NCBI RefSeq assembly: GCF_008253865.1
Contig: NZ_CP042332.1
Location: forward strand, 248,001-312,000
DNA from: Bosea sp. F3-2
Lineage (GTDB): Bacteria > Pseudomonadota > Alphaproteobacteria > Rhizobiales > Beijerinckiaceae
Direction of reading: 5' to 3'
Length of the DNA stretch: 64,000 bases
Of this stretch, positions 42,350 to 51,275 are shown one piece after another. Both the position numbers and the translations under genes were made by a program. Position 1 is the first letter of the stretch. Each line of letters opens with the position of its first letter. A model generated the notes under the pieces. That model saw nothing but the letters and a program-made list of their open reading frames with translations, was not told where the DNA came from and did not search any database.

Positions 42350-43585
42350 ATGACGGCGCTGCATTTCAAGAACTTCGCCCTGCTCGAACCGGAATTCGGC
42401 GAGCTGCGGCGCGGCTACGAGCTCCTTGTCGAGGGCGACACGATCCGCGAACTGTCCGACAAGCCGATCAAATCCGCGAAGGCCGACGTGATCGATTGCG
42501 GCGGGCGTACGCTGATGCCCGGCCTCATCGACAGCCACGTCCATGTCTTTCTCTCCGAGGTCTATATCCGCAGCATGGAAAGCATGCCGTTGACGCTGAT
42601 GACGGCGCGCGCCGTCCGGCTGATGAAGGGCATGCTCGATCGCGGCTTTACCAGCGTGCGCGACACTGGCGGCGCCGATTGGGGCATCAAGGAAGCGGTC
42701 GAGAAGGGCGATGTCGCCGGTCCGCGACTCTTCATAGCGGGCGCGGCGATCGGCCCGACCGGCGGCCATAGCGACCCGCGTCGGCGCACCGATTTCGGCG
42801 GGCGCTGCCATTGCTGCAACGCCATGGCCTATACGATGAACGTGTCGGACGGCGTGTCGTCCGTGCGCAAATCGGCCCGCGAGCAGATGCGGCTCGGCGC
42901 CGACCACATCAAGATCATGATGTCGGGTGGTGTCGCCAGCCCCTACGACCCGCTGGATTCGATGCAGTTCAGCGTCGATGAGGTGAAGGCGGCGGTGGAG
43001 GAGGCCGAGGCCTTCGGCCGCTATGTCTGCGCCCATGCCTATACGCCGGAAGCGATCACGCGGGCGGCGGAATGCGGCGTACGCGCGATCGAGCACGGCA
43101 ATCTGATCGACGACGCCTCGGCGAAGCTGATGGCGCAGAACGGCATGTTCCTGACTGCCAACCTCGTCGCCTATTACGCGATGAAGGAGCGCGCCGCCGA
43201 ATTCGGCATGACCGGCGACATGCTGGCCAAGAACGACCTCGTCATCGATGGAGGCCTGCGCTCGCTGGAGATCTGCAAGCGTGCCGGCGTGCCGGTCGCC
43301 TTCGGCTCGGACCTGCTCGGTCAGCTCCAGGTCGAACAGTCACGCGAGTTCCTGCTGCGGCAGGAAGTGCTCTCGCCAATCGAGATCATCCGCTCGGCGA
43401 CGACGGTCGGCGCCCAAATCCTGCGCATGGAGGGCAAGCTCGGCACGTTGAAGGCCGGCGCTTATGCCGACTTCATCCTCGTCGACGGCGACCCGCTCAA
43501 GGATTTCAGCCTGTTTCAGGAGCAGGGGAGGCACCTGGCCGCGATCGTCAAGGGTGGGATCTTTTACAAGAACACGCTGCACTGA
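42350..43585 (+). CDS. Prolidase-like metal-dependent amidohydrolase (second of pair)
   Basis: Also 411 residues, a diverged paralogue of the preceding gene. His63/His65 (DSHVHV), the carboxylated Lys in DHIKIMMSGG, His in CAHAYT, His in IEHGN and Asp in FGSDLL are all kept. A Cys-rich bit, GRCHCCNAMAYTMN, is unique to this copy and lies in the substrate-facing region, so specificity probably differs. GGAGGCGG precedes the ATG at 42350. It ends the rightward LIV operon. Confidence 0.88.
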   Translation: MTALHFKNFALLEPEFGELRRGYELLVEGDTIRELSDKPIKSAKADVIDCGGRTLMPGLIDSHVHVFLSEVYIRSMESMPLTLMTARAVRLMKGMLDRGFTSVRDTGGADWGIKEAVEKGDVAGPRLFIAGAAIGPTGGHSDPRRRTDFGGRCHCCNAMAYTMNVSDGVSSVRKSAREQMRLGADHIKIMMSGGVASPYDPLDSMQFSVDEVKAAVEEAEAFGRYVCAHAYTPEAITRAAECGVRAIEHGNLIDDASAKLMAQNGMFLTANLVAYYAMKERAAEFGMTGDMLAKNDLVIDGGLRSLEICKRAGVPVAFGSDLLGQLQVEQSREFLLRQEVLSPIEIIRSATTVGAQILRMEGKLGTLKAGAYADFILVDGDPLKDFSLFQEQGRHLAAIVKGGIFYKNTLH

Positions 43586-43635
43586 GCGACGGCCTGCTTG
43601 CCTCCCTCTTGGTCACGATGTGGATAAGAAACCGG

Positions 43636-43655
43636 CTTGACTGTTTGTAACTTGT
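43636..43655 (+). promoter_or_regulatory. Shared 20-bp promoter/operator motif, copy 2 (Pot operon)
   Basis: CTTGACTGTTTGTAACTTGT, 19 of 20 identical to 35313-35332, lies in the gap between the amidohydrolase stop and the first Pot permease, 97 bp before its start. It suggests a new promoter here, controlled with the TetR gene. Confidence 0.6.
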
Positions 43656-43751
43656 TGCCCAGCTTCGCAGCTTGAGAGACGTATCAGGGGTACCGTTAGT
43701 GGTGAAGGCGATCGGGCGGGGCGAAAACGGCCGGCACTGCGGAACCGCCCG

Positions 43752-44570
43752 GTGACGGGAAGCGGCTCGCTGAAGTTGGGTCGCTATGCGCTCAACGGCG
43801 CGGCCGCGCTCGCGCTCGGCTTCATCCTGCTGCCGCTCATCTTCGTCACCTGGCTCGCCTTCTTCAGGCAGGAGATCCCCTCCTTTCCGCCGGAGGGATA
43901 TTCGCTACAGTGGTTCGCGGCCGCAGCGAACAACAAGCCCTTCATCGACGGCTTCATCCTCAGCCTCGAGGTCGCGGTCGCTTCAACGCTGTTCGGGCTC
44001 GCGCTCGGCGTGCCGGCGAGCCTCGCCCTCGTTCGGCATCGCATTCCGCTCGGGCCGGGCGTCTCAACCTTGCTGCTGCTGCCGCTGGTGATGCCGGGCA
44101 TCGTGCTCGGCACCGCGACCTATGTCTTTCAGATCGAGGTCGAGATCGCGACTGAGATCCCGGTCATGGGCTCGCTTGGGGGGCTGATTGCGGCGCATAC
44201 GCTCGTCGTCGTCCCCTGGGTGGTCCGGCTGGTAACGGCAAGCCTCGCAGGCTTCGATCGCTCGATCGAGGAGGCGGCACAAAATCTGGGCGCCGGACCG
44301 TTCACGACCTTCTGGCGCGTGACGCTGCCGAGCATCCGGCCAGGCCTCGTCGCAGCCGCGCTGTTCGGCTTCGTCACCTCTTTCGGCAATCTCGAGATGA
44401 GCCTTTTCCTGGTCGGGCCAGGTCGCACGACGCTGCCGATCGCGATCCTGCAATATCTCGAATGGAAGATCGATCCGACCGTGGCGGCGGCCTCGCTGAT
44501 CCAGATCGTCCTGATCGGCGCGGCGATGCTCGTGACCGACCGTTATGTCAAACTGAGCCGGGTGGTGTGA
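43752..44570 (+). CDS. Polyamine/opine-type ABC permease (PotC class)
   Basis: A 272-residue permease with a GTG start. LLPLIFVTWLAFFRQEIPSFPPEGYSLQWF is the typical PotC N-terminus. The EAA loop is GFDRSIEEAAQNLGAGPFTTFWRVTLPSI. It opens an importer of two permeases, ATPase and binding protein, but in the unusual order C-permease, ATPase, binding protein, B-permease. Confidence 0.9.
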   Translation: MTGSGSLKLGRYALNGAAALALGFILLPLIFVTWLAFFRQEIPSFPPEGYSLQWFAAAANNKPFIDGFILSLEVAVASTLFGLALGVPASLALVRHRIPLGPGVSTLLLLPLVMPGIVLGTATYVFQIEVEIATEIPVMGSLGGLIAAHTLVVVPWVVRLVTASLAGFDRSIEEAAQNLGAGPFTTFWRVTLPSIRPGLVAAALFGFVTSFGNLEMSLFLVGPGRTTLPIAILQYLEWKIDPTVAAASLIQIVLIGAAMLVTDRYVKLSRVV

Positions 44571-44591
44571 ACGGATGGCAGATCTTCTGTA

Positions 44592-45650
44592 ATGGCACGC
44601 CTCTCGATCTCGCATCTCAAGAAGCGCTATGGCGACCTGACGGTCGTCGACAACGTCAACATCGCCGTGGCCGACGGCGAATTCCTCGTCCTGCTCGGAC
44701 CGTCAGGCTGCGGCAAGACCACGACCTTGCGCATGGTCGCGGGCTTCATTCCGCCGAGCGCCGGGCAGATCACCATCGGCGAGCGCGACGTCACGCATCT
44801 TCCACCCTGGAAGCGGCATTGCGGCCTCGTCTTCCAGAGCTACGCGCTCTTTCCGCATATGAGCGTGGCGCAGAACGTCGCCTTCGGGCTGGAGATGCAC
44901 AAGGTGCCGGCGGCCGAACGCGGCCCGCGTGTCGCGGAGGCGTTGCGGCTGGTTCAGCTCGGCGGCTTCGACGAGCGCTATCCGCGCCAGCTTTCCGGCG
45001 GCCAGCAGCAGCGCGTGGCGCTGGCGCGCGCGCTCGCCATGGAGCCGCAGGTCCTGCTGCTCGACGAGCCGCTATCCAATCTCGATGCGAAGCTGCGGCT
45101 GGAAGTGCGCGTCGAGATCCGCGAATTGCAGCGCAAGCTCGGCCTCACCACGATCATGGTGACGCATGACCAGGAGGAGGCGCTGACCATGGCCGATCGC
45201 CTCGTGGTGATGGACCGCGGCAAGGTCCGCCAGATCGGCACGCAGCGCGAGCTCTACGAGAAGCCGGCCGACCGCTTCGTCGCAGGCTTCATTGGCCGCA
45301 GCGCCTTTCTCGACGGCGAGGTGACGGCGCCGGGCCGCTTCCGCACGGCAGGCGGGCGCGAGATCGCCTGCGCCGCTGCAGGCGCTAGCGGGCCGGCCAC
45401 GCTTGCGCTGAGGCCCGAGCGCATTGCGATCGGCAGCGAGGCGGACGGGTTGCCTAACCGCTTCGCGACGCAGATCGTGCATGCCTCCTATCTCGGCGCG
45501 CAGCTCGACGTTCAGGTCGCGCTCGACGGGCAGGAGCGCATGCTGCTGCAGATTCCGAACCGACCGGGCCTGTCCGAGCCGCGACCTGGCGAAACGATCA
45601 CGATAGGCTGGGCCGAAGATGCCGGGCTCGTTTATCCGCGCGAGGCATGA
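44592..45650 (+). CDS. Polyamine/opine-type ABC ATPase (PotA class)
   Basis: A 352-residue ATPase. Walker A GPSGCGKTT, Q-loop VFQSYALFPHMSVAQN, signature LSGGQQQRVALARALA, Walker B LLLDEPLSNLDAK and switch VTHDQEEALTMADR are present. The C-terminal TOBE_2 domain (about 270-350) includes TLALRPERIAIGSEADG. The ATG is 22 bp after the PotC-like stop. Confidence 0.93.
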   Translation: MARLSISHLKKRYGDLTVVDNVNIAVADGEFLVLLGPSGCGKTTTLRMVAGFIPPSAGQITIGERDVTHLPPWKRHCGLVFQSYALFPHMSVAQNVAFGLEMHKVPAAERGPRVAEALRLVQLGGFDERYPRQLSGGQQQRVALARALAMEPQVLLLDEPLSNLDAKLRLEVRVEIRELQRKLGLTTIMVTHDQEEALTMADRLVVMDRGKVRQIGTQRELYEKPADRFVAGFIGRSAFLDGEVTAPGRFRTAGGREIACAAAGASGPATLALRPERIAIGSEADGLPNRFATQIVHASYLGAQLDVQVALDGQERMLLQIPNRPGLSEPRPGETITIGWAEDAGLVYPREA

Positions 45651-45686
45651 GCTTCGTTCGGGGTTCAAAAAGAAGGGGATAGGACC

Positions 45687-46733
45687 ATGACCGCATTCGA
45701 CAGGCGCGAACTTCTGAAGGGCGCCGGCGTTGTCGCGCTCGCTGCCGCGGCCGGCACGCCAGCTCTGGCTCAATCGGGCGGACGCGTCGTCGTCGGCACC
45801 TGGGGCGGCGACTATGCCCGGCTGCTGACCAAGAACATCGAGGATCCCATCCTCAAGGCCAAGGGCATCGAGGTCGTGCAGGACCAGGCGAGCGATGCGC
45901 CGCGCCGTGCCAAGATGGTCGCGGAAAAGCGGTTGCCGCGCGGCACGGTCGACATCCAGGGCTTTTCGGCCGCCAACATGTTCGAGATGAGCGAGGCGGG
46001 GGTCGTCGAGCCGATCGACTACGCCAAGTTGCCCAACGCCAAGAACCTGCTGCCGACGATGAAGTATCCCTATGGCGTCGGCCAGATCTATTCGGGCAAT
46101 GTCGTCATCTACAATCCCAAGCTGATCTCGCCTGCGCCGACCGGCTTCAAGGATTGGCTCGACCCGAAATGGGGTTCGAAGATCGGCTTCATCGACATCC
46201 AGTACCAGTCGATCTTCATCGCGGCCTCGCTTGCCGCGACCGGCGGCAAGGACATGAACGACCTCGACAAGGCCAAGGAGGTCTTGATGGCCGTGAAGAA
46301 GGCGGGCGGGCGCGTCTATCCGACCAACGAGGCCTTCGCCCAGGCGATGAAGAACGAGGAGGTCGGCATCAGCGCGATCTGGAAGGCGCGCGTGGTGCAG
46401 TGGCAGAATGCCGGCATCCCCTGCGAGGCGGTTTCGCCGGTCGAGGGTATCCCGATCTATGTCTCCGGCTTCGTCATCGCCAAGAACGCGCCGAACAAGG
46501 AGAACGCCTACGCTTATATGGACGCCATGCTCGCCAGGCCGCCGCAGGAGGCCTTTGCCGTCGACATGGGCTATAACGGCACGGTCTCCGGGCTCACCAT
46601 CGATCCGGCTCTGCAGAAGCGCATCGGCTTTACGCCCGAGGAGGAGAAGCGCCTGCGGGACCTCGACTACGCCTTTCTCGCCAAGAACGACTCGGCAATG
46701 AAGGAGTGGTGGGACAAGGTCTTCAAGGCCTGA
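45687..46733 (+). CDS. Polyamine/opine-type periplasmic binding protein (PotD/PotF class)
   Basis: A 348-residue binding protein. The leader FDRRELLKGAGVVALAAAAGTPALAQ has a twin-arginine style and a clear cleavage site. The mature start is GGRVVVGTWGGDYARLLTKNI, then KRLPRGTVDIQGFSAANMFEM. SPAPTGFKDWLDPKWGSKIGF and EGIPIYVSGFVIAKNAPN are typical of this class. Ligand unknown; polyamine-like or amino-acid-like. Confidence 0.91.
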   Translation: MTAFDRRELLKGAGVVALAAAAGTPALAQSGGRVVVGTWGGDYARLLTKNIEDPILKAKGIEVVQDQASDAPRRAKMVAEKRLPRGTVDIQGFSAANMFEMSEAGVVEPIDYAKLPNAKNLLPTMKYPYGVGQIYSGNVVIYNPKLISPAPTGFKDWLDPKWGSKIGFIDIQYQSIFIAASLAATGGKDMNDLDKAKEVLMAVKKAGGRVYPTNEAFAQAMKNEEVGISAIWKARVVQWQNAGIPCEAVSPVEGIPIYVSGFVIAKNAPNKENAYAYMDAMLARPPQEAFAVDMGYNGTVSGLTIDPALQKRIGFTPEEEKRLRDLDYAFLAKNDSAMKEWWDKVFKA

Positions 46734-46898
46734 CATGTCTCGCCCGCTCTACCATCGCGGCCGCCTGATGCGGGTTTCTGCGCTTTCGGTGCTCACGGAC
46801 CGATGTCCGCTCCGCTCCGGTTCTCGAAACCCGCGCCATTCGGCTCGCACCGGCGAGCGCTCGAGACATGGCAGCCGCGCGCTGCGGGGGCGAAGCCG

Positions 46899-47786
46899 AT
46901 GACCTCCGCCCCCGAAGCCGTCGCCGGCGCCCGCAAGAACCTCGCAGGCCTGCTCGTCCTGCCGGCGACGCTTTTCGTGGCCGTCGCGCTGATCGGCCCG
47001 CTCACGATCCTGTTCCGCTATTCGCTCAACAAATTCGTGCCCGGCCAGTTCATGGTCGATGCGCTGGTGGTCGAGAACTACGTCAAGTTCTTCACCGACG
47101 CCTACTACCTCAACGTGTTGGCCCGCACCGTGCGCGTCGCGGTGATCTGTACGCTCGCCTGCCTGGTGATGGGATTTCCGCTGGCCTATGTGCTGGCCCG
47201 TACCCAAAGCCGCTTCAAGAACCTCATGGTCATTGCCGTGGTGCTGCCGCTCTTCGTCGGCAATGCGGTGCGCGCCGCCGGCTGGATGACCGCTTTCGGC
47301 AGCCGCGGCGCGCTCAACGCCCCGCTGATGGGGATGGGCCTGATCGACCAGCCGCTGGAGATCATGTTCACCGAGACGGCGGTACTGATCGGCATCGTGG
47401 CGGTCAACTTGCCTTTCATGGTGCTGTCGCTGCAGAGCGTGATCGAGGGTATTCCGCGCAATGTCGAAGAAGCGGCATTCAGCCTCGGCGCGGGCCCCGG
47501 CGCGATGTTTCGCCGGGTGCTCTGGCCCTTGGCACTGCCGGGTGTGCTGGCCGGCACGATCCTGACCTTCATCCTTGCGATGAACGCCTATGCCACGCCA
47601 GTCCTGCTCGGCGGCCCGAAGTTCCAGATGATGGGCCCGCTCGTCTACGGGCAGTTCGCCCAACAGAACAACTGGCCCTTCGGTGGGGCGATCTCCTTCA
47701 TCCTGATGACGGCGACGATCCTGCTGACCGCGCTGGCGCATCTGATCGTCCAGGGTCGTTATCGCGCAAACAGGCCCTTGGCATGA
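46899..47786 (+). CDS. Polyamine/opine-type ABC permease (PotB class)
   Basis: A 295-residue permease. I place the start at the ATG 46899 directly before GARKNLAGLLVLPATLFVAVALIG; an ATG at 46803 would add 32 charged, unconserved residues. SLNKFVPGQFMVDALVVENY, the EAA loop IPRNVEEAAFSLGAGPGAMF and MNAYATPVLLGGPKF are class markers. It pairs with the 43752 permease. Confidence 0.88.
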   Translation: MTSAPEAVAGARKNLAGLLVLPATLFVAVALIGPLTILFRYSLNKFVPGQFMVDALVVENYVKFFTDAYYLNVLARTVRVAVICTLACLVMGFPLAYVLARTQSRFKNLMVIAVVLPLFVGNAVRAAGWMTAFGSRGALNAPLMGMGLIDQPLEIMFTETAVLIGIVAVNLPFMVLSLQSVIEGIPRNVEEAAFSLGAGPGAMFRRVLWPLALPGVLAGTILTFILAMNAYATPVLLGGPKFQMMGPLVYGQFAQQNNWPFGGAISFILMTATILLTALAHLIVQGRYRANRPLA

Positions 47787-47830
47787 GCTTCAGTGCGTGC
47801 CTCTACGCATGATTTGTTGCCGGCAAAAGG

Positions 47831-48136
47831 CCAGTCACGAACCGCTTCAGCTCCAAGGCCATTCCGGCCAAGGGCGGGCGGGGCTCGAACAATTCGCAGT
47901 ACGTTAATCCCGAGGTGGACGCGCTCCTCGAGCAGGGTACCCGCACGTTCGATCCGGAGGCCCGCCGACCGATCTATCACAAGGTGCAGGAGCTCGTCCG
48001 GCGGGATCTGCCCTTCCTGCCGATCTACCAGAGCGAGACCGGATACGGCCGCAAGAAGAAGATCCAGGGCTTTGTGGCCAACTCCAATACGCGCACCGAA
48101 ACCTGGGATGCGGCGCACTGGTACTGGGCCAGCTGA
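47831..48136 (+). pseudogene. Peptide ABC binding protein (DppA/SBP_bac_5), C-terminal fragment
   Basis: The frame reads TNRFSSKAIPAKGGRGSNNS, YVNPEVDALLEQGTRTFDP, IYHKVQELVRRDLPFLPIYQ and the end WDAAHWYWAS, the last 100 residues of a dipeptide-type binding protein of normally 500 or more. Everything upstream is missing, replaced by the Pot operon. It therefore cannot bind ligand. It is followed by a strong stem-loop and the two peptide permeases. Confidence 0.85.
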
Positions 48137-48145
48137 GGCGAATGT

Positions 48146-48175
48146 CCGCCGCTCGCTGATAAAGGCGAGCGGCGG
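48146..48175. terminator. Stem-loop after the DppA fragment
   Basis: CCGCCGCTCGC, an 8-base AT-rich loop and GCGAGCGGCGG form a perfect 11-bp stem between the binding-protein fragment and the first permease. No T-run follows. It is the usual mRNA-stabilising hairpin placed after binding-protein genes, now useless. Confidence 0.5.
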
Positions 48176-48207
48176 CCCCTGACGACAATCAAACTGCGGA
48201 GGGCGCG

Positions 48208-49158
48208 ATGCGCGGGTTCTTGCTCCATCGCTTGTTCCAGAGCGCCGTGCTGCTCGTGATCGTGTCGCTGATCGGCTTCGCAACCCTCAGCCTCATGCCG
48301 GGCGGTCCGACCGCGCAGTACGGCCTGGATCCTGGGATGACCCAGGAGGACCTGGCTCGCCTCAAGCAGCAATTGGGGCTCGATCGGCCGTTATGGATCC
48401 AATATTTTGACTGGGCATGGCGCCTTCTGCAGGGCGACTGGGGTCGCTCCTTTCGGGACGGTACGGCGGTCCTTTCGGTTATCGGGCGCCATCTGTTCGC
48501 GACGCTCCTTCTCATGGGTACGTCGACGGTGATCGCGATCGCGCTTGGGACCTGGATCGGCATCCGGGGCGCAACGCATCGCTACTCGTACTTCGACTAC
48601 GTTGCGACGATCGGCGCGATGATTGCCCTATCTATCCCAACCTTCTGGTTCGGTCTCGTCGGCATTTACCTATTCACCTTGAAGCTCGGCTGGTTGCCAG
48701 CGGGCAACATGTACACGATCGGTGGCGGCTCGGTCCTGGACTATGCCCATCACCTCATCCTGCCGAGCGTGGTGCTGTCGCTTGTGCATGTCGCGATCTG
48801 GAGCCGTTACATGCGAACGGCGACGCTCGACGCTATCAGCCAGGACTACGTGAAGACCGCGCGCGCAAAGGGCGCGAGCGAGCGGCGCGTGCTCATGAAG
48901 CATGTCGTCGGAAATGCTCTCCTGCCGATGATCGCATTGGCGGGTGTCCAGCTGCCCAGCATCCTGACCGGCGCGCTCGTGACCGAAACCGTCTTCACCT
49001 GGCCCGGCATGGGCCGGCTATTCCTGGATAGCCTGAACTACAGCGACTATCCCGTCGTGATGGGCCTTCTGATCTTCTCGGCGATCATCGTCATTTTAGG
49101 AAATCTCATAGCCGACATCGTGATCGCCCTCGTCGATCCCCGAATCCGGTTGGCTTGA
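48208..49158 (+). CDS. Peptide ABC transporter permease (DppB type)
   Basis: A 316-residue permease. The N-terminus RGFLLHRLFQSAVLLVIVSLIGF, LMPGGPTAQYGLDPGMTQED and the C-terminal TETVFTWPGMGRLFLDSLNYSDYPVVMG are all standard DppB. The coupling loop is QDYVKTARAKGASERRVLMKHVV. The gene is intact, but its partners are not: binding protein truncated, DppC frameshifted, both ATPases absent. It is likely an orphan. Confidence 0.92.
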   Translation: MRGFLLHRLFQSAVLLVIVSLIGFATLSLMPGGPTAQYGLDPGMTQEDLARLKQQLGLDRPLWIQYFDWAWRLLQGDWGRSFRDGTAVLSVIGRHLFATLLLMGTSTVIAIALGTWIGIRGATHRYSYFDYVATIGAMIALSIPTFWFGLVGIYLFTLKLGWLPAGNMYTIGGGSVLDYAHHLILPSVVLSLVHVAIWSRYMRTATLDAISQDYVKTARAKGASERRVLMKHVVGNALLPMIALAGVQLPSILTGALVTETVFTWPGMGRLFLDSLNYSDYPVVMGLLIFSAIIVILGNLIADIVIALVDPRIRLA

Positions 49159-49191
49159 GCGGGCCGCGCTACTATTCGAGGAGCACCGACA

Positions 49192-50071
49192 ATGAACACC
49201 CTCGCTCTGCGCCAGGGCCCGAGCCGTTGGTGGCATAACCGAGCCGTCCGGCGGTTTACGAGGCATCCGCTGGCCCTCGTCGGGTTTGCGATGATCACCG
49301 CTCTGACCCTGGCATGCATCGTGGGGCCCTGGCTCCTGCCCTATGACATCCTTCAGATCGACCTTCGGGCTCGCTTTGCGCCGCCTTTGTCCGGACAGCA
49401 TATCCTCGGCACAGATCCGCTCGGGCGGGATCTAGCAGTCCGGCTCTTCGTGGCCGGGCGGGGTCTCGCCGCTCGTCGGGTTCTCGGCCATGATCCTGTC
49501 GGTCGTCGCCGGAACGGTCGTCGGCGTGATCGCCGGATACCGCGGCGGATGGCTCGGCGCGGCGCTGATGCGAACCGTCGACGGCTTTCTGGCCTTTCCG
49601 TCCATTTTCCTGTTGCTGGCGCTCTCGGCCGCCCTTCAGCCCAGCCCGCTGATGATCGTGGTTATCATCGCGGTCACCAAGTGGATGGAGGTGGCACGCA
49701 TCGTGGAGGCCGAAGTCCGTTCGCTGCGCGAGCGCGAGTTCGTCCTAGCCGGACGCATGCTCGGGCTCAGCTCCGCACACATCATGTTCCGGGAGATCCT
49801 TCCGAACGCCATCGGCCCCATTACGGTTGCGGCGTCGCTTACCGTTGCGCGGGCCATCCTGCTGGAAGCCTATATCAGTTTCCTTGGCTACGGCATCCAG
49901 CCTCCGCTGCCGAGCTGGGGCAACATGCTGAACGGTGCCCAGCAATACCTGGCCAGCGCTCCCTGGATGGCGATCATACCCGGTGCGGCGATCACCATCG
50001 CGGTGACCAGCTTCAATTTCATCGGGGATGGCTTGCGCGATGCGCTCGACGTGAAGGGCGAGCACGATTGA
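49192..50071 (+). pseudogene. Peptide ABC transporter permease (DppC type), frameshifted
   Basis: The first frame reads FTRHPLALVGFAMITALTLA and HILGTDPLGRDLAVRLFVAG. At about 49457 a run GGGG (one G more than the frame needs) shifts reading. The rest continues in the next frame: MILSVVAGTVVGVIAGYRGG, EVRSLREREFVLAGRMLGLS (coupling loop), EAYISFLGYGIQPPLPSWGN, to 50071. With the G removed, a full DppC of about 293 residues results. A homopolymer error in sequencing is possible, but decay fits the state of its neighbours. Confidence 0.85.
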
Positions 50072-50223
50072 CGCCGGTCCGAGGCGTTCGATCAACTCGG
50101 GGCGTCGCCGGGTCGCGATCAGGATTGCGGCGGCCTCGCAGCAGGATCAATGTCGGAGGTGCCAACATGTCCTGTGCGAGACTGACATCGCAGGCAATGA
50201 TCCGGCGTTCCGGATTGGGGAAG

Positions 50224-50241
50224 GTTCCGGATCGCCGGAAC
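50224..50241. terminator. Hairpin between convergent genes
   Basis: GTTCCGG-ATCG-CCGGAAC is a perfect 7-bp stem-loop 22 bp beyond the stop of the leftward gene at 50263 and beyond the end of the peptide permease. No T-run is present on either side. It may serve as a weak bidirectional stop. Confidence 0.3.
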
Positions 50242-50262
50242 CCGGCGCGAGACCAATGCGCC

Positions 50263-51234
50263 TCAGCGCACCGTATCATCCTTCCGAGCGGCTTCCGCCT
50301 CGAACGCCGCGAGGAGATATTGACCGATATGGAGGTCCTGCAGAGCGATGCCGGAACTGTCGAAGACGGTGATGTCGTCGCGGTTGACCCGGCCTTCACA
50401 GCGCCCTTCCAGAAGGGCCCCGATTGCGTTCACGGTCAGCGCGCCGCGCTCGATCGCTGCGCGGACGTGTTGGAATTCGCCGATCTCGACGGCCTGAGAC
50501 GGCAGGTCGCAAAACAGCTTGGCGCGGCGGAATAGTTCGGGCGGCAGCTCCTGTTTCCCGGAGGCATCCGACCCCATGCTGGCGACATGCGTTCCAGGCC
50601 GAACCCAGTCCGCTTCGAACAGCGCGGCGCGCGATGGGGTGGCGGTAACGATCACATCCGCCTGGCGGCACGCCTCCTCGGCCTCGGATAGGCGGACGGT
50701 GAGCGGGAGTCCGTAAGCACCAAGCCGTGCGGCAAAGCTCTCGGCCCCGGCCACGTTGCGTGCCACGACATGAACCTGTCTCAGCGGAAGCACGCGGGCC
50801 AGCGCGCAGCATTCGAAGAAGGCCTGGTTCCCGGCGCCGAAGATCGCCAGTGCCTCGCTGTCGGGGCGCGCCAGCGCCTTTGCCGCCACCGCGTCGGCGG
50901 CTGCAGTACGGTAGGCGTTCACCGAGGAGGCCTCGATCACGGCGCCAAACCGTCCGGTCTCCTGGTCGATCATGATGATTGTCGAGTTGTGACGCGGCAT
51001 GCCCTTTGCGGGGTTGCCCGGCCAGAATGAGCCGACCTTCAGGCCTGCGAGTTCTGCGGTCGAGCCCGATTTCAGAGAAAACGTATTCCGGGGCTCCGAC
51101 GCATGGGCAATCACGGCTGGAAAAACGCGTGCATCCTGCGAGGCTGCCGCGATCAGGGCCCGACGCACGGGCTCGAACGCTGCTTCATGGGAGATGAGCC
51201 GCGCGGTTTGCATTTCCGAAACGAAGGTGATCAC
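50263..51234 (-). CDS. Ornithine cyclodeaminase/mu-crystallin-family protein
   Basis: A 323-residue NAD-binding protein. KVGSFWPGNPAKGMPRHNSTIIMID and ASSVNAYRTAAADAVAAKAL are the substrate and cofactor contacts of the family. The Rossmann loop AIFGAGNQAFFEC and DVIVTATPSRAALFEADWVRPGTHVASMGSDASGKQEL follow. Members include ornithine cyclodeaminase, alanine dehydrogenase, delta-1-pyrroline-2-carboxylate reductase and EutC of ectoine loci. It is the last gene of a five-gene leftward operon, 41 bp after the aldehyde dehydrogenase. Confidence 0.88.
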   Translation of the reverse strand: MITFVSEMQTARLISHEAAFEPVRRALIAAASQDARVFPAVIAHASEPRNTFSLKSGSTAELAGLKVGSFWPGNPAKGMPRHNSTIIMIDQETGRFGAVIEASSVNAYRTAAADAVAAKALARPDSEALAIFGAGNQAFFECCALARVLPLRQVHVVARNVAGAESFAARLGAYGLPLTVRLSEAEEACRQADVIVTATPSRAALFEADWVRPGTHVASMGSDASGKQELPPELFRRAKLFCDLPSQAVEIGEFQHVRAAIERGALTVNAIGALLEGRCEGRVNRDDITVFDSSGIALQDLHIGQYLLAAFEAEAARKDDTVR

Positions 51235-51275
51235 GGGCGTCTCCGCTCCTGGGCGTCCACACAGACAGACCGGTT

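Noticed and set aside
40915..42369. A 484-codon minus-strand frame over the first amidohydrolase
   Set aside because: Antisense to a gene with a full metal site; no motif of its own.
45072..46736. A 554-codon open frame on the minus strand opposite the Pot-type ATPase and binding-protein genes
   Set aside because: It is antisense to two well-supported genes, has no recognisable domain, and has the Arg/His/Asp-rich composition of antisense frames in GC-rich DNA.
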